The notes under the pieces were generated by a model. That model did not search any database, was not told where the DNA came from, and was given only the letters and a program-made list of their open reading frames with translations. Of a stretch of 64,000 nt of DNA, positions 48,933-62,322 are shown one piece after another. This stretch comes from Metabacillus arenae. GTDB taxonomy: Bacteria > Bacillota > Bacilli > Bacillales > Bacillaceae. The position numbers and the translations under genes were made by a program. Numbering within the stretch: the first letter of the stretch is position 1; the number at the start of each line of letters is the position of its first letter. The stretch is from contig NZ_JACXAI010000005.1 of the NCBI RefSeq assembly GCF_014773385.1, positions 162,548 through 226,547 on the forward strand. The letters are read 5' to 3'.

Positions 48933-48952
48933 ATACCGGCTAATCGCCGGTA
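48925..48952 (-). terminator. Terminator of khpB
   Basis: Minus-strand arms TACCGGC/GCCGGTA, five-base loop, seven T. Confidence 0.9.
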
Positions 48953-48963
48953 CCCAAATTTCT

Positions 48964-49695
48964 TTATTTTTTTGCAATAACAATATGCCTTCTCGGTTCT
49001 TCGCCAACTGAATAGGTTTTAACATCTCTTCTTTTCGTTAAGGCAGCATGAATAATTTTCCGTTCGTAAGATGGCATAGGTTCAAGTGATACTTCTTTAG
49101 AAGTGCGAATTGCCTGATTTGCCAGCTTTTCTGCTAGCTGGTTGAGTGTTTCTTCTCGGCGGGAACGATAATTTTCAGCGTCAACTACTATTTGAATATA
49201 TTGATCAGAATGCCGATTCGCCACAAGCTGTGTTAAATATTGCAGGGAATTTAATGTTTGTCCCCTTTTTCCGATTAGAAGAGCAATCTGTTCCCCTTCT
49301 ACTTGAAATGTACAACTACGGCCAGCTTGTTTCATAGATATTTTTGCTTCAACACCCATTTTTTCAATGACATTTGTTAAAAATTGTTGAGCTTTTTCAA
49401 TTGGTTTTTGCTGTAATTCCTCATCTGCTTCAAAAGAGACTTCTGAATTGCTTTCAGCCGTTATGCTGGGGTTCTTTTCTTGTTCATCTTCATAGGTCAA
49501 GGCAGAAATAGCAGTTGGCCCAGCTTTTACTTTCACTTTTACAACGGCAGGTCGTTGCCCAAATATCCCTAGAAAACCTTTTTTACCTTCGTCAATGGTA
49601 TGAATTTCGACATCTTCTTTTGTCATGTTGAGTTCAGCCAATGCGGATTTTACTGCTTCATCGACGGTCTGTCCAGTAGCAGTTATCTCTCTCAC
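48964..49695 (-). CDS. khpB: RNA-binding protein KhpB (Jag/EloR)
   Basis: 243 residues: Jag-N domain ([20 protein letters not shown]), acidic linker, KH domain with [16 protein letters not shown], and R3H domain with ERKIIHAAL. In relatives it partners KhpA and influences cell elongation; in Bacillus it sits beside SpoIIIJ. It overlaps the yidC stop by four bases. Confidence 0.96.
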   Translation of the reverse strand: MREITATGQTVDEAVKSALAELNMTKEDVEIHTIDEGKKGFLGIFGQRPAVVKVKVKAGPTAISALTYEDEQEKNPSITAESNSEVSFEADEELQQKPIEKAQQFLTNVIEKMGVEAKISMKQAGRSCTFQVEGEQIALLIGKRGQTLNSLQYLTQLVANRHSDQYIQIVVDAENYRSRREETLNQLAEKLANQAIRTSKEVSLEPMPSYERKIIHAALTKRRDVKTYSVGEEPRRHIVIAKK

Positions 49696-50462
49696 TTTTT
49701 CGTTCCTCCCGCAGGTTCAGTTACTTTTGTTTTTGAACCGTGAATAAAAAATGTTTGAGCTATCATAAATAAGTTACCGACAACCCAGTATAATGATAAC
49801 GCTGCCGGAAAGCTTATAGCGAAGACAACAATCATAATCGGCATGATATAAAGCATCATAGCCATTTGCGGATTTTGATTGGCTGTTCCTGCCATCATCA
49901 TTTTTTGCTGGATAAACGTTGTAATCCCGGCTACGATTGGAAGGATAAAGAAAGGATCTCTTTCCCCTAAATCAAACCATAGGAAATTGTGGTTTGCGAT
50001 TTCCTGTGTTCTCATAATTGCATGATAAAAACCAATGAGAATCGGCATTTGAACAAGTAATGGAAAACAGCCTGCCAGTGGATTTACACCATTCTTTTGG
50101 AATAAGGCCATCGTTTCCTGTTGTAGTTTTTGTTGAGTTTTTTGATCTTTAGAACTATATTTCTCACGTAATTTCTGCATTTCAGGCTGCAATTCCTGCA
50201 TAGCTTTGGAACTTCTCATTTGCTTTATCATTAAAGGCAAAATCGCAAAACGGATAAGCAGTGTAACGATGATAATCCCTAATCCATAATTATCACCAGT
50301 TAGATTAGAAAAGTATGTAATCAGCCATGACAGCGGATAAACAATGTATTGATTCCAAAAACCTTCACTCTTGTCTGTTATCGGTTCATTAATTTCTGTA
50401 CAACCAGTTAAAATGGTTAACAAACCGACAAGTCCTAGCAATAAAAATATTCGCCTTTTCAA
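49692..50462 (-). CDS. spoIIIJ: Membrane protein insertase YidC1 (SpoIIIJ)
   Basis: 256 residues: lipoprotein signal ending LLTILTGC (lipobox Cys about 21), then five membrane segments with [34 protein letters not shown] and the last helix [19 protein letters not shown]. The conserved Arg in the first groove helix (TLLIRF) is present. It inserts membrane proteins and is needed in sporulation in B. subtilis. RBS AGGAGG. Confidence 0.96.
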   Translation of the reverse strand: MKRRIFLLLGLVGLLTILTGCTEINEPITDKSEGFWNQYIVYPLSWLITYFSNLTGDNYGLGIIIVTLLIRFAILPLMIKQMRSSKAMQELQPEMQKLREKYSSKDQKTQQKLQQETMALFQKNGVNPLAGCFPLLVQMPILIGFYHAIMRTQEIANHNFLWFDLGERDPFFILPIVAGITTFIQQKMMMAGTANQNPQMAMMLYIMPIMIVVFAISFPAALSLYWVVGNLFMIAQTFFIHGSKTKVTEPAGGTKK

Positions 50463-50540
50463 CCGACTTTCCTCCTAAGCATTTAACTTTATTTCAGTCT
50501 TTTCATTAGGCTCTTTTCAAACATATAAGTACCTTTTAAT

Positions 50541-50597
50541 AAAGGCAATCGGCGGTTCGCCGATTGCTTCTAGTCTCACATCTAACCTCTCACTTCG
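50541..50597 (-). repeat. Dispersed intergenic repeat, family 2 (copy K, inverted)
   Basis: Read on the minus strand: GAAGTGAGAGGTTAGATGTG, then hairpin arms AATCGGC/GCCGATT. Lies between rnpA and spoIIIJ. Confidence 0.65.
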
Positions 50598-50723
50598 AAA
50601 AAGATATCTTAACTTTTGAAATGATAGGCTTTGCCTGCAGATAGAAACAAAGTTTGCGAAAACAGCCATTCATAAAAACAGTTTAACATCTTTCAAAAGA
50701 AAATTCTTTTTTCTTTGATAGAT

Positions 50724-51101
50724 TTAACCAGAATACTTTTTATTTTTTCTTTTCTTGTACACATTTGTTTTTCTAAAAAGATGCTGCAGACTCTTTTTCA
50801 CTTCCTCGTAACCCATTTCTGAAGCAGGTTTTCTGGCAATAATCAAATAATCCTTCCTATTTTGCAGCAATTCCTTTTCTTCTAAAAAAACTTGCCGTAT
50901 TAGTCTTTTAATTCGATTTCTTGTCACGGCATTTCCGATTTTTTTACTCACAGAAAGTCCCAAACGAAACTCTTTTTCTTCAGGTTGATCAAGAAGATAA
51001 ATAACAAATTGACGGTTTGCCATGGACTTTCCTTGTTTAAAGATCTTTTGGAAGTCTTCATTTTTTTTAACACGATTACGCTTTTTCATTTTGTTACTCA
51101 C
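50724..51101 (-). CDS. rnpA: Ribonuclease P protein component
   Basis: 125 residues beginning [21 protein letters not shown]. The RNase P signature [20 protein letters not shown] is intact and the protein is strongly basic. GTG start is kept because the B. subtilis protein starts at the same place; ATG four codons in is an alternative. It lies 321 bases from rpmH, with a repeat and a terminator in between. Confidence 0.96.
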   Translation of the reverse strand: MSNKMKKRNRVKKNEDFQKIFKQGKSMANRQFVIYLLDQPEEKEFRLGLSVSKKIGNAVTRNRIKRLIRQVFLEEKELLQNRKDYLIIARKPASEMGYEEVKKSLQHLFRKTNVYKKRKNKKYSG

Positions 51102-51234
51102 TCCGTATTTAACTTCCTGACAACTCTTTTTACTTTAGGTGTCATTATTTCCTTAATCTTTATGTATTAAAACAGTGTCCTCTTTTTTGAACTAGATGGG
51201 ACACTGCATAAGTTTGAACCGGAAGGAAAGAAAT

Positions 51235-51340
51235 TCGCAAAGGCGCTGGTCCTTCGGCAACAAGCACAGTCCGGCTTGAGGGCACTGTTCATTAGCTTTT
51301 TAACAAATTGCTTGTGATTGCGCCTGGAGTTAGGGCGTAA
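51235..51340 (+). repeat. Dispersed intergenic repeat, family 1 (copy F)
   Basis: AAGGCGCTGGTCCTTCGGCA, ACAAGCACAGTCCGGCTTGAG, GCTTGTGATTGCGCCTGGAG. It interrupts the rpmH-rnpA gap. Confidence 0.7.
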
Positions 51341-51392
51341 TACCTTCCTGTAGTACGTAACTATTTTTATTGACGTAAACTTTCTTATCTAG

Positions 51393-51421
51393 CAAAAAAG
51401 ACCACTGACAAATTTCAGTGG
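51393..51421 (-). terminator. Terminator of rpmH
   Basis: Minus-strand arms CCACTGA/TCAGTGG, six-base loop, TCTTTTTT tail, directly after the rpmH stop. Confidence 0.85.
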
Positions 51422-51422
51422 C

Positions 51423-51557
51423 CTAAGCAGATAATACTTTTCTTCCTTTACGGCGACGGCGAGCTAAAACTTTACGTCCGTTGCTTGTGCTCATACGGCT
51501 GCGAAAACCGTGAACTTTACTATGTTTACGTTTGCTTGGTTGATATGTTCTTTTCAT
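51423..51557 (-). CDS. rpmH: 50S ribosomal protein L34
   Basis: 44 residues, [20 protein letters not shown] and [17 protein letters not shown], the standard L34 sequence. GGGAGGTG ribosome binding site six bases before the ATG. Divergent from dnaA across the upstream oriC region, as in most bacteria of this group. Confidence 0.99.
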   Translation of the reverse strand: MKRTYQPSKRKHSKVHGFRSRMSTSNGRKVLARRRRKGRKVLSA

Positions 51558-51790
51558 ATATGACACCTCCCTGAGGAATAGCTGTTAAAGACAGTCTTAT
51601 TAATTATAGTGAGTAGCTACTAATATTGTCAAGAGCAAAAGTGCAAGACGCATGGAGCTCCTTCAAGCTCGTCTTGAAACATAAAATTGGGCATAGATTA
51701 AAAAAGCTAATCAAATTTCTTAGATCAAGAACCTATATTCAAGTAAGCAAATTGTCTATCCAATTTAGGAAAAAAATCCTTCTTCTCCTC

Positions 51791-52053
51791 TGTGGATATT
51801 TTATTGACATATTTTTCTCTATCCACACCCCTTATCGACAAGTTTTTCACACTTCTTTCACATGTGGACAATTTTCCCCCACATACTGCGACTTATGTGG
51901 ATAAGTTTCAAAAAATCATTGCAACACTTGCTTTATTTTGATATTATATTTGTGTTTTAACCCTGAATAACTGAAAATAGATTTTCTTTTATCCACAGAT
52001 TGTGGATAAAATGTGGAAAGTTTTTAAACAGCCTGTGAAGAAAATTGTCCACA
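51791..52053. promoter_or_regulatory. oriC upstream DnaA-box cluster (incA/B type)
   Basis: Perfect boxes at 51896-51904, 51989-51997 and 52001-52009. One-mismatch boxes at 51791-51799, 51819-51827, 51832-51840, 51863-51871 and 52045-52053. The rpmH-dnaA gap is the upstream half of the Bacillus bipartite origin; the dnaA promoter must also be here. Confidence 0.95.
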
Positions 52054-52191
52054 ATAGATGAATTGTGTCGAAAAGACGTTTTTCTACTATATTATATATT
52101 TCTCAACAATATCTGTTGATGAATATTTATGCATGGTGGTTTTATTATGCACCCAAAGCCAATCCAAGAGTAAAGGAGGGATAGACCAATA

Positions 52192-53541
52192 ATGGAAAAC
52201 ATAGCAGATTTATGGAATCGAGCTCTGGCTAAAATAGAGAAAAAATTGAGCAAGCCAAGCTTTGAGACATGGCTTAAATCTACCAAAGCTCATGCATTAC
52301 AAGGCGATATATTAATCATAACTGCACCCAATGAATTTGCTAGGGACTGGCTTGAATCAAGGTATTTGCGCTTGATTGCCGATACCATATATGACTTAAC
52401 AGGAGAAAAACTTGGGATAAAATTTATTATTCCACAGAATCAAAATGAGGAAGATTTTATGCCAAAATCTCCGATAAAGAAACTAACAAAGGATGAGGAG
52501 GAGCATGGAGAGCTTCCTCAAAATGTACTTAACTCTAAATATACGTTTGATACGTTTGTTATAGGATCTGGAAATCGTTTTGCCCATGCTGCATCACTTG
52601 CTGTTGCAGAAGCACCTGCAAAAGCCTATAATCCATTATTTATATACGGGGGAGTAGGTCTTGGAAAAACTCACTTAATGCATGCGATCGGACACTATGT
52701 AATTGACCACAACCCTAGTGCAAAGGTTGTTTATTTGTCATCTGAAAAATTTACAAATGAGTTTATTAACTCTATTCGAGATAATAAGGCTGTCGATTTT
52801 CGAAATAAATATCGAAATGTAGATGTTCTTTTAATAGACGATATTCAATTCTTAGCTGGAAAAGAACAAACTCAAGAAGAGTTTTTCCATACATTTAATA
52901 CCCTTCATGAAGAAAGTAAGCAAATTATCATATCAAGTGATCGGCCGCCAAAAGAAATACCTACTCTTGAAGACCGTTTGCGCTCGAGGTTTGAGTGGGG
53001 ACTTATTACTGATATTACACCGCCAGATTTGGAAACTAGGATAGCGATTTTACGGAAGAAAGCAAAAGCAGAGGGCTTAGATATTCCGAACGAAGTCATG
53101 CTTTATATTGCAAATCAAATTGATTCTAATATTCGTGAATTAGAAGGGGCCCTTATACGAGTCGTTGCTTATTCCTCTCTTATCAATAAAGATATAAATG
53201 CTGATTTGGCCGCTGAAGCACTGAAGGATATCATACCAAGCTCAAAACCTAAAATGATAACAATTCAAGAGATTCAAAGAAATGTAGGGCAACATTTTAA
53301 CGTTAAGTTAGAAGATTTCAAGGCTAAAAAAAGAACGAAGTCGGTTGCTTTTCCAAGACAGATTGCCATGTATTTATCAAGAGAGCTAACAGATTCATCT
53401 CTTCCTAAAATTGGTGAAGAATTTGGAGGAAGAGATCATACGACTGTTATACACGCACATGAAAAGATTTCAAAGCTGCTTCATTCAGATGATCAACTCC
53501 AAAAGCAAATAAAAGAGATTCGAGACCAATTAAGAGGGTAA
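52192..53541 (+). CDS. dnaA: Chromosomal replication initiator DnaA
   Basis: 449 residues: domain I ([20 protein letters not shown]), linker, AAA+ domain with Walker [17 protein letters not shown] and Walker [13 protein letters not shown], and domain IV with the DnaA signature [23 protein letters not shown] binding site. Flanked on both sides by DnaA boxes, so probably autoregulated. Confidence 0.99.
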   Translation: MENIADLWNRALAKIEKKLSKPSFETWLKSTKAHALQGDILIITAPNEFARDWLESRYLRLIADTIYDLTGEKLGIKFIIPQNQNEEDFMPKSPIKKLTKDEEEHGELPQNVLNSKYTFDTFVIGSGNRFAHAASLAVAEAPAKAYNPLFIYGGVGLGKTHLMHAIGHYVIDHNPSAKVVYLSSEKFTNEFINSIRDNKAVDFRNKYRNVDVLLIDDIQFLAGKEQTQEEFFHTFNTLHEESKQIIISSDRPPKEIPTLEDRLRSRFEWGLITDITPPDLETRIAILRKKAKAEGLDIPNEVMLYIANQIDSNIRELEGALIRVVAYSSLINKDINADLAAEALKDIIPSSKPKMITIQEIQRNVGQHFNVKLEDFKAKKRTKSVAFPRQIAMYLSRELTDSSLPKIGEEFGGRDHTTVIHAHEKISKLLHSDDQLQKQIKEIRDQLRG

Positions 53542-53660
53542 AGTTATAAATTACCCTTATTATTTTTTTATCTACCGAGATTTATAGGACCTATCATGTT
53601 CTAATGAGGTAAAATGATTATAGGGATAATGTGAATAACTCAGCTCGATTCATACACAGG

Positions 53661-53768
53661 CTGTCCACATGTGGATAGTCTGTGTTTCCTTATCATTTCG
53701 AAGTTATCCACATAATCACAGGCCCTACTATTACTTCTACTAATTTTTTAAAAAAATATATATAAACA
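53661..53768 (+). promoter_or_regulatory. oriC downstream unwinding region (incC type, DnaA-trios)
   Basis: Head-to-head boxes at 53661-53669 and 53670-53678, perfect TTATCCACA at 53704-53712, GC cluster 53721-53725. Then DnaA-trio repeats CTACTATTACTTCTACTA (53725-53742) and an AT-only stretch 53743-53763. The order box, GC cluster, trios, AT-rich DUE matches the B. subtilis strand-opening site; here about eight extra bases separate the box from the GC cluster. Confidence 0.9.
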
Positions 53769-53814
53769 GTTGATAAAAAGTATGCCTATGAATTGGTAAG
53801 GAGGATCATGAAAA

Positions 53815-54951
53815 ATGAAATTTATCATTCAAAGAGACAAATTAGTGAACAGCATCCAAGATGTTTTGAAGGCAGTCCCATCTAGAACGACTATTCCTAT
53901 TCTGACAGGGATAAAAATTGTGGCTTCAAATGAGGGAGTTACTTTAACAGGAAGTGATTCTGATATTTCCATTGAATCATTTATACCTGCCGAAGAAGAA
54001 GGATCAGAAATTATCGAAATTAAACAACCGGGAAGTATTGTCCTGCAAGCAAAATTTTTTAGTGAAATTGTGAAAAAGCTACCGAAGGATACTGTGGAAA
54101 TTGAGGTTGGAGAAAACTATTTAACTAGAATCAGTTCAGGTAAAGCAGAATTTAATTTAAATGGTTTAGACTCAGATGAATATCCACATCTTCCACAAGT
54201 AGAGGAGCACCATGTATTTCAGATACCAATCGATTTAATAAAAACATTAATCCGTCAAACTGTATTTGCTGTTTCTACTTCAGAAACAAGACCTATCTTG
54301 ACAGGTGTAAACTGGAGACTCGAGTTTGGAGAATTGACCTGTATTGCAACAGATAGCCACCGCCTCGCTTTAAGAATGGCAAAAATAGAAAATGATCATC
54401 AAGAATCATACAATGTCGTCATTCCTGGAAAAAGTTTAAATGAATTAAGCAAAATTTTAGATGATACAAGCGATCTTATCGATATTGTTATTACAGAGAA
54501 CCAAGTACTCTTTAAAGCCAAAAACCTCCTTTTCTTTTCAAGGCTCTTAGAAGGAAATTATCCAGATACATCTCGTTTAATACCTGAAGAAAGCAAAACA
54601 GAGGTAGAAGTGCAATCCAAAGAATTTTTACAAACAATTGATCGTGCTTCCCTGCTTGCAAGAGAGGGAAGGAACAATGTAGTAAAGCTATCAACACTTC
54701 CAGGGGGAATATTAGAAGTTTCTTCAAATTCTCCTGAGATCGGAAAAGTAAGTGAAGAGGTTCAAACTCACCATATTGAGGGTGAGGAATTAAAAATTTC
54801 CTTTAGTGCAAAATATATGTTAGATGCATTAAAGGCGTTAGAAGGGACAGACATTAAAATCAGTTTCACTGGGGCAATGCGCCCTTTCTTAATCAGAACC
54901 CCTCAGAATGAAACGATTTTGCAATTAATATTACCTGTTAGAACATATTAA
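53815..54951 (+). CDS. dnaN: DNA polymerase III beta sliding clamp
   Basis: 378 residues, three-domain clamp beginning MKFIIQRDKLVNSIQDVLKA, with ATDSHRLALRM and the closing IRTPQNETILQLILPVR typical of Bacillus DnaN. AAGGAGG upstream. Downstream of dnaA as usual; a hairpin follows it. Confidence 0.99.
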   Translation: MKFIIQRDKLVNSIQDVLKAVPSRTTIPILTGIKIVASNEGVTLTGSDSDISIESFIPAEEEGSEIIEIKQPGSIVLQAKFFSEIVKKLPKDTVEIEVGENYLTRISSGKAEFNLNGLDSDEYPHLPQVEEHHVFQIPIDLIKTLIRQTVFAVSTSETRPILTGVNWRLEFGELTCIATDSHRLALRMAKIENDHQESYNVVIPGKSLNELSKILDDTSDLIDIVITENQVLFKAKNLLFFSRLLEGNYPDTSRLIPEESKTEVEVQSKEFLQTIDRASLLAREGRNNVVKLSTLPGGILEVSSNSPEIGKVSEEVQTHHIEGEELKISFSAKYMLDALKALEGTDIKISFTGAMRPFLIRTPQNETILQLILPVRTY

Positions 54952-54969
54952 TGCCTTGAGCTGTCCTGC

Positions 54970-55034
54970 AAGTGCCTGGCTCCCCATATACACGAGATTA
55001 CTATTTGAAGTGTTAGGGGAGTCAGGTATTTTAT
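54970..55034 (+). terminator. Probable terminator after dnaN
   Basis: TGCCTGGCTCCCC (54973-54985) pairs with GGGGAGTCAGGTA (55016-55028) over a 30-base loop, followed by TTTTATT. Confidence 0.6.
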
Positions 55035-55063
55035 TAGATAAGAAAATGTATTTTGTACTTAGC

Positions 55064-55165
55064 TTTAGTGTCTAAGCTCCAAGCGCAATCAGTCTTTAGG
55101 TCATAAGCTAATCCGCCGATACAACCTTCATGCCAGCTCGCTTAAGGACTAGCGCCCCTGAGCTT
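55064..55165 (-). repeat. Dispersed intergenic repeat, family 1 (copy G, inverted)
   Basis: Read on the minus strand: GGGGCGCTAGTCCTTAAGCG, GAAGGTTGTATCGGCGGATT, AGCTTATGACCTAAAGACTG, TTGCGCTTGGAGC. It fills the dnaN-yaaA gap; no gene otherwise in 55035-55382. Confidence 0.75.
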
Positions 55166-55382
55166 TTCTTACGAAAAGAAGTTTAAGCTCGGGTAATGGT
55201 ATACAGATATCGTTGTCCTGCTCCGACCCTGGGTGTGCCTTTTTGCTTTTCATTTGAAGGTTCACGGAGTTTATCCTGATCTTAGGCGGATAAAACCTCC
55301 TCTAACAGAAATATTCTTTCCAACAAGATCATTTTTTTAGTACAATAAGGTATTAGTGACTAGTAGAAAGTAGGCGAAGCAA

Positions 55383-55598
55383 ATGGCAGAGGCTATCAAA
55401 ATTGAAACGGAAACCATTACACTCGGCCAATTTTTAAAGCTAGCAGATGTTATCCAATCCGGCGGAATGGCAAAATGGTTTCTCCAAGAATATGAGGTCT
55501 ATGTGAATGGAGAACCAGAAAATCGCAGAGGAAAGAAGCTTACTCCAGGAGATGAAGTAAAGATCCCTGAGGTCGGTATATTTACAGTGACTAATTAA
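55383..55598 (+). CDS. yaaA: S4-domain RNA-binding protein YaaA
   Basis: 71 residues with the S4 motif: ITLGQFLKLADVIQSGGMAKWF, VYVNGEPENRRGKKLTPGDEV. The conserved gene between dnaN and recF in Bacillus; linked to ribosome maturation in B. subtilis. Fifteen bases separate it from recF. Confidence 0.96.
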   Translation: MAEAIKIETETITLGQFLKLADVIQSGGMAKWFLQEYEVYVNGEPENRRGKKLTPGDEVKIPEVGIFTVTN

Positions 55599-55613
55599 AG
55601 TTGGTGAACGATA

Positions 55614-56738
55614 TTGTTTATCAAAGAATTAACGTTAACAAACTATCGAAATTATAAAAAGCTTTCAGTTGATTTTCAAAATAAAGTGAATGTCATACTT
55701 GGAGAGAATGCCCAAGGCAAAACAAACATGATGGAAGCGATCTATGTTTTGGCTATGGCAAAATCCCACCGAACATCTAATGATAAAGAATTAATTCAAT
55801 GGGATGAAGAATATGCTAAAATAGAGGGTAGGGTTCAAAAAGCTAATGGCTCGATTCCAATGCAGCTTGTGCTTTCTAAAAAGGGAAAGAAAGCTAGGGT
55901 CAATCATATTGAGCAAAAAAAGCTTAGTCAATATATTGGAGCAATGAATGTTATCATGTTTGCTCCTGAGGACTTAAATCTAGTAAAAGGCAGCCCGCAG
56001 ATCCGTAGGCGGTTTATCGATATGGAAATTGGACAAGTTTCCCCAGTTTATATTTATGATCTTAGCCGTTATCAAAAAATCATGAATCAACGAAATCAAT
56101 ATTTAAAGCAGCTTATGACAAAAAAGCAAACTGATCTGACAATGCTTGATGTCTTAACTGCTCAGTTGATTGAAGTTGCAACGAAGCTTGTTATCAAACG
56201 GCTTGAATTCATAAAGCAATTACAAAAATGGGCAGAGCCTATTCATTCAGGGATAAGCAGAGACCTTGAAAACCTCACCATTCATTACCTTTCTTCTGTT
56301 GACGTATCAGATGACGGAGATTTGTCGAAAATGATAGAAGCATACGAAGAAAAATTTGATAAAATAAGAGAAAGAGAAATCGAACGTGGTACGACTTTAG
56401 CAGGTCCTCATCGTGATGATTTACAATTTTTGGTAAATGAACGTGACGTTCAAACCTACGGCTCACAAGGACAACAAAGAACAACAGCCCTTTCCTTAAA
56501 GCTTGCGGAGATTGAATTGATTCACGAGGAAATTGGAGAATATCCCATTCTTTTACTTGATGATGTATTATCTGAGTTGGATGATTTCAGGCAATCACAC
56601 TTACTTAATACAATTCAAGGAAAGGTGCAAACCTTTGTTACAACAACTAGTGTTGAAGGAATTGACCATCAAACTTTAAAAGAAGCCACAATGTTCCACG
56701 TCTCCACTGGAGAACTGGTTTCTGTCAACTCGAGGTGA
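55614..56738 (+). CDS. recF: DNA replication/repair protein RecF
   Basis: SMC-like ATPase that helps RecA load at gaps. 374 residues from a TTG start (GGTGAAC upstream). Walker [16 protein letters not shown], signature [18 protein letters not shown], Walker [14 protein letters not shown]. Its stop overlaps the in-frame upstream GTG of remB. Confidence 0.97.
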   Translation: MFIKELTLTNYRNYKKLSVDFQNKVNVILGENAQGKTNMMEAIYVLAMAKSHRTSNDKELIQWDEEYAKIEGRVQKANGSIPMQLVLSKKGKKARVNHIEQKKLSQYIGAMNVIMFAPEDLNLVKGSPQIRRRFIDMEIGQVSPVYIYDLSRYQKIMNQRNQYLKQLMTKKQTDLTMLDVLTAQLIEVATKLVIKRLEFIKQLQKWAEPIHSGISRDLENLTIHYLSSVDVSDDGDLSKMIEAYEEKFDKIREREIERGTTLAGPHRDDLQFLVNERDVQTYGSQGQQRTTALSLKLAEIELIHEEIGEYPILLLDDVLSELDDFRQSHLLNTIQGKVQTFVTTTSVEGIDHQTLKEATMFHVSTGELVSVNSR

Positions 56739-56746
56739 GTAGGAAT

Positions 56747-57010
56747 ATGTATATCCATTTAGGTGACAATTTTGTTGTACCGTCCCGAGAAGTTGTGATG
56801 ATTTTAGACTACTATTCATCGCAAGCATCACCTTTCTATCAGGAATTTATGGATAGGCAGAAATCCCAGTTTGTCCACCTTTCTCAAAGTGAACCTAAAT
56901 CAATTGTTATTACAACTGAACATATTTATTTTTCACCTTTAGGTTCAAGTACTTTAAAAAGGCGGTCACATTCAATGTTCGATCCAAAAATGTCCTCTTT
57001 AAAAGATTAA
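56747..57010 (+). CDS. remB: Extracellular matrix regulator RemB (YaaB, DUF370)
   Basis: 87 residues: MYIHLGDNFVVPSREVVMIL, SIVITTEHIYFSPL. A DUF370 relative of RemA, which activates biofilm genes. ATG 56747 has GAGGTGA eight bases upstream, within the end of recF; a GTG at 56735 is less likely. Confidence 0.92.
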   Translation: MYIHLGDNFVVPSREVVMILDYYSSQASPFYQEFMDRQKSQFVHLSQSEPKSIVITTEHIYFSPLGSSTLKRRSHSMFDPKMSSLKD

Positions 57011-57078
57011 GAATAATTTATGGGTCAAGTTAAAAAAGTACTGAGCCTGCCTGATTGATAGGTTGGAGGGGTCTATAG

Positions 57079-59070
<1,992 letters not shown>

Positions 59071-59078
59071 CTAGGTTG

Positions 59079-59109
59079 AACACTCAGTTTGCGCTGAGTG
59101 TTTTTTTTC
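59079..59109 (+). terminator. Terminator of gyrB
   Basis: Arms ACACTCAG/CTGAGTGT around TTTGCG, then eight or more T. It separates gyrB from gyrA. Confidence 0.9.
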
Positions 59110-59533
59110 TTGGTTGGCAAATCGTCAAGTTCCTAACTCATTTTGAAAGAGAATAAAATAATTTATCGCATGCGTAATATGAAAATTGTCAGGTATCCTT
59201 TTTAGCCGGCATATATTCTAATAATCTGGTTTTATGCTGTTACAGTTTCTACTGGGGTAATTGCATTTCCAAAACGGTAAACAGCTACTCTTAAGGGAAG
59301 TAGGTATAAACACAAAAAAGAGATTACAGCCTATAAATTAATAGGTTAGGGTCATTTTTTGGAGAAATCGAAGGCGGCAAAGCTGATATATATATTTAAT
59401 CAACTCGGCTCCTCCCCTCCCCTAAGTCTGAGCTGCTTTGCTATTAAATAATACAAAAAAACTCTCAATAACTATATTTATCGACATAATTAGCATGAAT
59501 CTTTTAAAATGATGTGTAATGTCCATCTATTAT

Positions 59534-59676
59534 TGATATAATGGAGTGTATGCTGAAAAAAATAATCACATAAAACTGAAGCTTCTAATCATGGATTTTT
59601 CCTGAAGGTTTCAAAGAATTATTTTCTATAAAATTTTTCTCAATGAATGGGTGGAGACACCTAGCTCCCATTTTTT
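59534..59676 (+). promoter_or_regulatory. gyrA promoter and terminator-like leader hairpin
   Basis: TGATATAAT (59534-59542) is an extended -10 element. About 100 bases downstream AATGGG (59646-59651) pairs with CCCATT (59667-59672), followed by six T, an intrinsic-terminator shape, 95 bases before gyrA. It could be an attenuator of gyrA or end a short RNA. The rest of the about 700-base gyrB-gyrA gap holds no gene. Confidence 0.5.
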
Positions 59677-59770
59677 ATATTATCAGAATGATATGTTGTG
59701 ACCTTGAGATTTTGGATAAAATCTGACTTGAGCTTATCGTTCTAAGTTTTGACATGAAGGAGGTATTATG

Positions 59771-62290
59771 ATGGATGAAAATTTAAAACCTCGAGTAAAG
59801 GAAATAAATATAAGCCAAGAGATGAGAACATCTTTCTTGGACTATGCGATGAGTGTTATCGTTTCCCGTGCACTTCCAGATGTTCGTGATGGATTAAAGC
59901 CTGTTCACCGGCGAATTTTGTATGCTATGAATGACCTTGGGATGACGAGCGATAAACCATTCAAGAAATCAGCTCGTATTGTTGGGGAAGTTATTGGTAA
60001 GTATCATCCGCATGGTGATTCAGCTGTTTATGATTCGATGGTTCGGATGGCTCAGGATTTTAACTTCCGTTACATGCTGGTAGACGGTCATGGAAACTTT
60101 GGATCGGTTGATGGCGATGCAGCAGCTGCCATGCGTTACACAGAGGCACGTATGTCTAAAATATCTATGGAGCTATTGCGTGATATTACGAAAGATACAA
60201 TAGATTATCAAGATAACTACGATGGTTCAGAAAGAGAACCAATTGTCTTACCTTCAAGATTTCCTAACCTGCTCGTAAATGGAGCAGCGGGTATTGCGGT
60301 AGGGATGGCAACAAACATTCCGCCCCATCAGCTTGGAGAAGTGGTTGATGGTGTTTTAGCGCTAAGTAAAGACCCAGATATTACAATTGCTGAATTAATG
60401 GAAATTATCCCAGGTCCAGACTTCCCGACAGCAGGCCAAATTCTTGGAAGAAGCGGAATTAGAAAAGCTTACGAAACGGGACGGGGTTCCATCACCATTC
60501 GTGCTAAAGTTGAGATAGAAGAAAAACCTTCAGGAAAGCAAGTTATCCTTGTCAAAGAGCTTCCTTATCAAGTCAATAAAGCAAGATTAATTGAAAAAAT
60601 TGCAGACCTTGCACGTGATAAGAAAATCGAGGGAATTTCAGATCTTCGTGATGAGTCAGACCGAAAAGGGATGCGTATTGTCATTGAAGTCCGAAAAGAC
60701 GCAAATGCAAATGTATTGCTAAACAATTTATTTAAACAAACAGCTCTTCAAACAAGCTTTGGTATAAACCTTCTAGCATTAGTTGACGGACAGCCTCAAG
60801 TTTTAAACTTGAAGCAATGCTTATATCACTATCTTGAGCATCAAAAAGTAGTAATCAAACGAAGAACTGCTTTTGAACTTCGGAAAGCAGAGGCTAGAGC
60901 TCATATTTTAGAGGGCTTGCGTATCGCTCTTGATAACTTAGATGCTGTCATTAACTTAATTCGCAACTCTCAAACAACTGATATTGCAAGACAGGGCCTG
61001 ATGGAGCAGTTTTCTTTATCAGAAAAGCAAGCTCAAGCGATCTTGGATATGCGTTTGCAGCGTTTAACAGGATTGGAAAGAGAGAAGATTGAAGAAGAAT
61101 ATCAAAACTTACTCAAGCTAATAGCTGAATTAAAAGCTATTTTAGCCGATGAAGAAAAAGTACTTGAGATTATTCGCAATGAACTAACGGAAATTAAAGA
61201 CCGCTTCAATGATGAGCGCCGTACTGAGCTAGTTGCCGGTGGAATTGAAATGATTGAGGATGAAGATTTAATTCCTGTAGAAAACATTGTATTAACATTA
61301 ACGCATAATGGCTATATTAAACGGCTTCCTCTTTCTACGTATAAGAGTCAAAAACGAGGAGGACGTGGTATTCAAGGAATGGGAACAAACGAAGATGACT
61401 TTGTTGAGCATCTATTAACGACCTCTACACATGATACGATCCTATTCTTTACAAATAAAGGAAAAGTATACCGTGCAAAAGGGTATGAAATTCCTGAATA
61501 CAGCCGGACAGCAAAAGGTATACCGATTATAAACTTATTAGGTATTGAAAAAGGAGAATGGATAAATGCCATTATCCCAGTTTCCGAGTTCGTAGATGAT
61601 TGGTATATATTCTTTACGACAAAAGAAGGGATCTCAAAACGTACGGCTCTCTCTCAGTTTGCTAATATCCGAAAAGGCGGTTTGATTGCTCTTAATTTAA
61701 GAGAGGAGGACGAATTAATTTCTGTTCGATTGACTGATGGCTCGAAGCATATGATCATTGGAACGAAGAACGGAATGCTCATTCGCTTCCCTGAGACAGA
61801 TGTAAGATTAATGGGCCGTACGGCAACTGGAGTTAAAGGGATTACTCTAGATCAAGATGATGAAGTAGTAGGAATGGAAATTCTCGAGGAAAAAACGGAT
61901 GTCCTCATTGTCACACATAATGGTTATGGTAAGCGGACTCCAGCTGAAGAATATCGTATTCAAAGCCGTGGCGGTAAAGGACTCAAAACGTGTAACATCA
62001 CTGACAAAAACGGCCAGGTAGTCTCCGTTAAAACTCCAAAAGGAGATGAGGACCTAATGTTGATTACAGCAAGCGGTGTCCTGATTCGGATGGATGTCAG
62101 CGGTATTTCCACAATGGGTCGAAATACTCAAGGAGTTAAGCTGATAAGGCTTGATGAAAATGAATATGTCGCAACAGTTGCAATAGTTGAGAAAGAGGAA
62201 GAAAAACCGGAAGAAATAGTTGACATGGAGACAGAAGATAACCCCGCAGATGTAAATACAAACACTGAAACGGAACCAAATGAAGAGTAA
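59771..62290 (+). CDS. gyrA: DNA gyrase subunit A
   Basis: 839 residues from the second ATG (AAGGAGGT six bases upstream). Winged-helix core with catalytic Tyr in [11 protein letters not shown] (about 122). The quinolone-determining segment [10 protein letters not shown] keeps the susceptible-type Ser. Also KGDE-like tower, coiled coil, and C-terminal beta-pinwheel with GyrA box [10 protein letters not shown]. Acidic tail of about 40 residues. Terminator follows. Confidence 0.99.
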   Translation: MDENLKPRVKEINISQEMRTSFLDYAMSVIVSRALPDVRDGLKPVHRRILYAMNDLGMTSDKPFKKSARIVGEVIGKYHPHGDSAVYDSMVRMAQDFNFRYMLVDGHGNFGSVDGDAAAAMRYTEARMSKISMELLRDITKDTIDYQDNYDGSEREPIVLPSRFPNLLVNGAAGIAVGMATNIPPHQLGEVVDGVLALSKDPDITIAELMEIIPGPDFPTAGQILGRSGIRKAYETGRGSITIRAKVEIEEKPSGKQVILVKELPYQVNKARLIEKIADLARDKKIEGISDLRDESDRKGMRIVIEVRKDANANVLLNNLFKQTALQTSFGINLLALVDGQPQVLNLKQCLYHYLEHQKVVIKRRTAFELRKAEARAHILEGLRIALDNLDAVINLIRNSQTTDIARQGLMEQFSLSEKQAQAILDMRLQRLTGLEREKIEEEYQNLLKLIAELKAILADEEKVLEIIRNELTEIKDRFNDERRTELVAGGIEMIEDEDLIPVENIVLTLTHNGYIKRLPLSTYKSQKRGGRGIQGMGTNEDDFVEHLLTTSTHDTILFFTNKGKVYRAKGYEIPEYSRTAKGIPIINLLGIEKGEWINAIIPVSEFVDDWYIFFTTKEGISKRTALSQFANIRKGGLIALNLREEDELISVRLTDGSKHMIIGTKNGMLIRFPETDVRLMGRTATGVKGITLDQDDEVVGMEILEEKTDVLIVTHNGYGKRTPAEEYRIQSRGGKGLKTCNITDKNGQVVSVKTPKGDEDLMLITASGVLIRMDVSGISTMGRNTQGVKLIRLDENEYVATVAIVEKEEEKPEEIVDMETEDNPADVNTNTETEPNEE

Positions 62291-62294
62291 TTTT

Positions 62295-62322
62295 AAACGC
62301 AGCTTTGTTTGCTGCGTTTTTT
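62295..62322 (+). terminator. Terminator of gyrA
   Basis: Arms AACGCAGC/GCTGCGTT, seven-base loop, six T. Confidence 0.9.
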
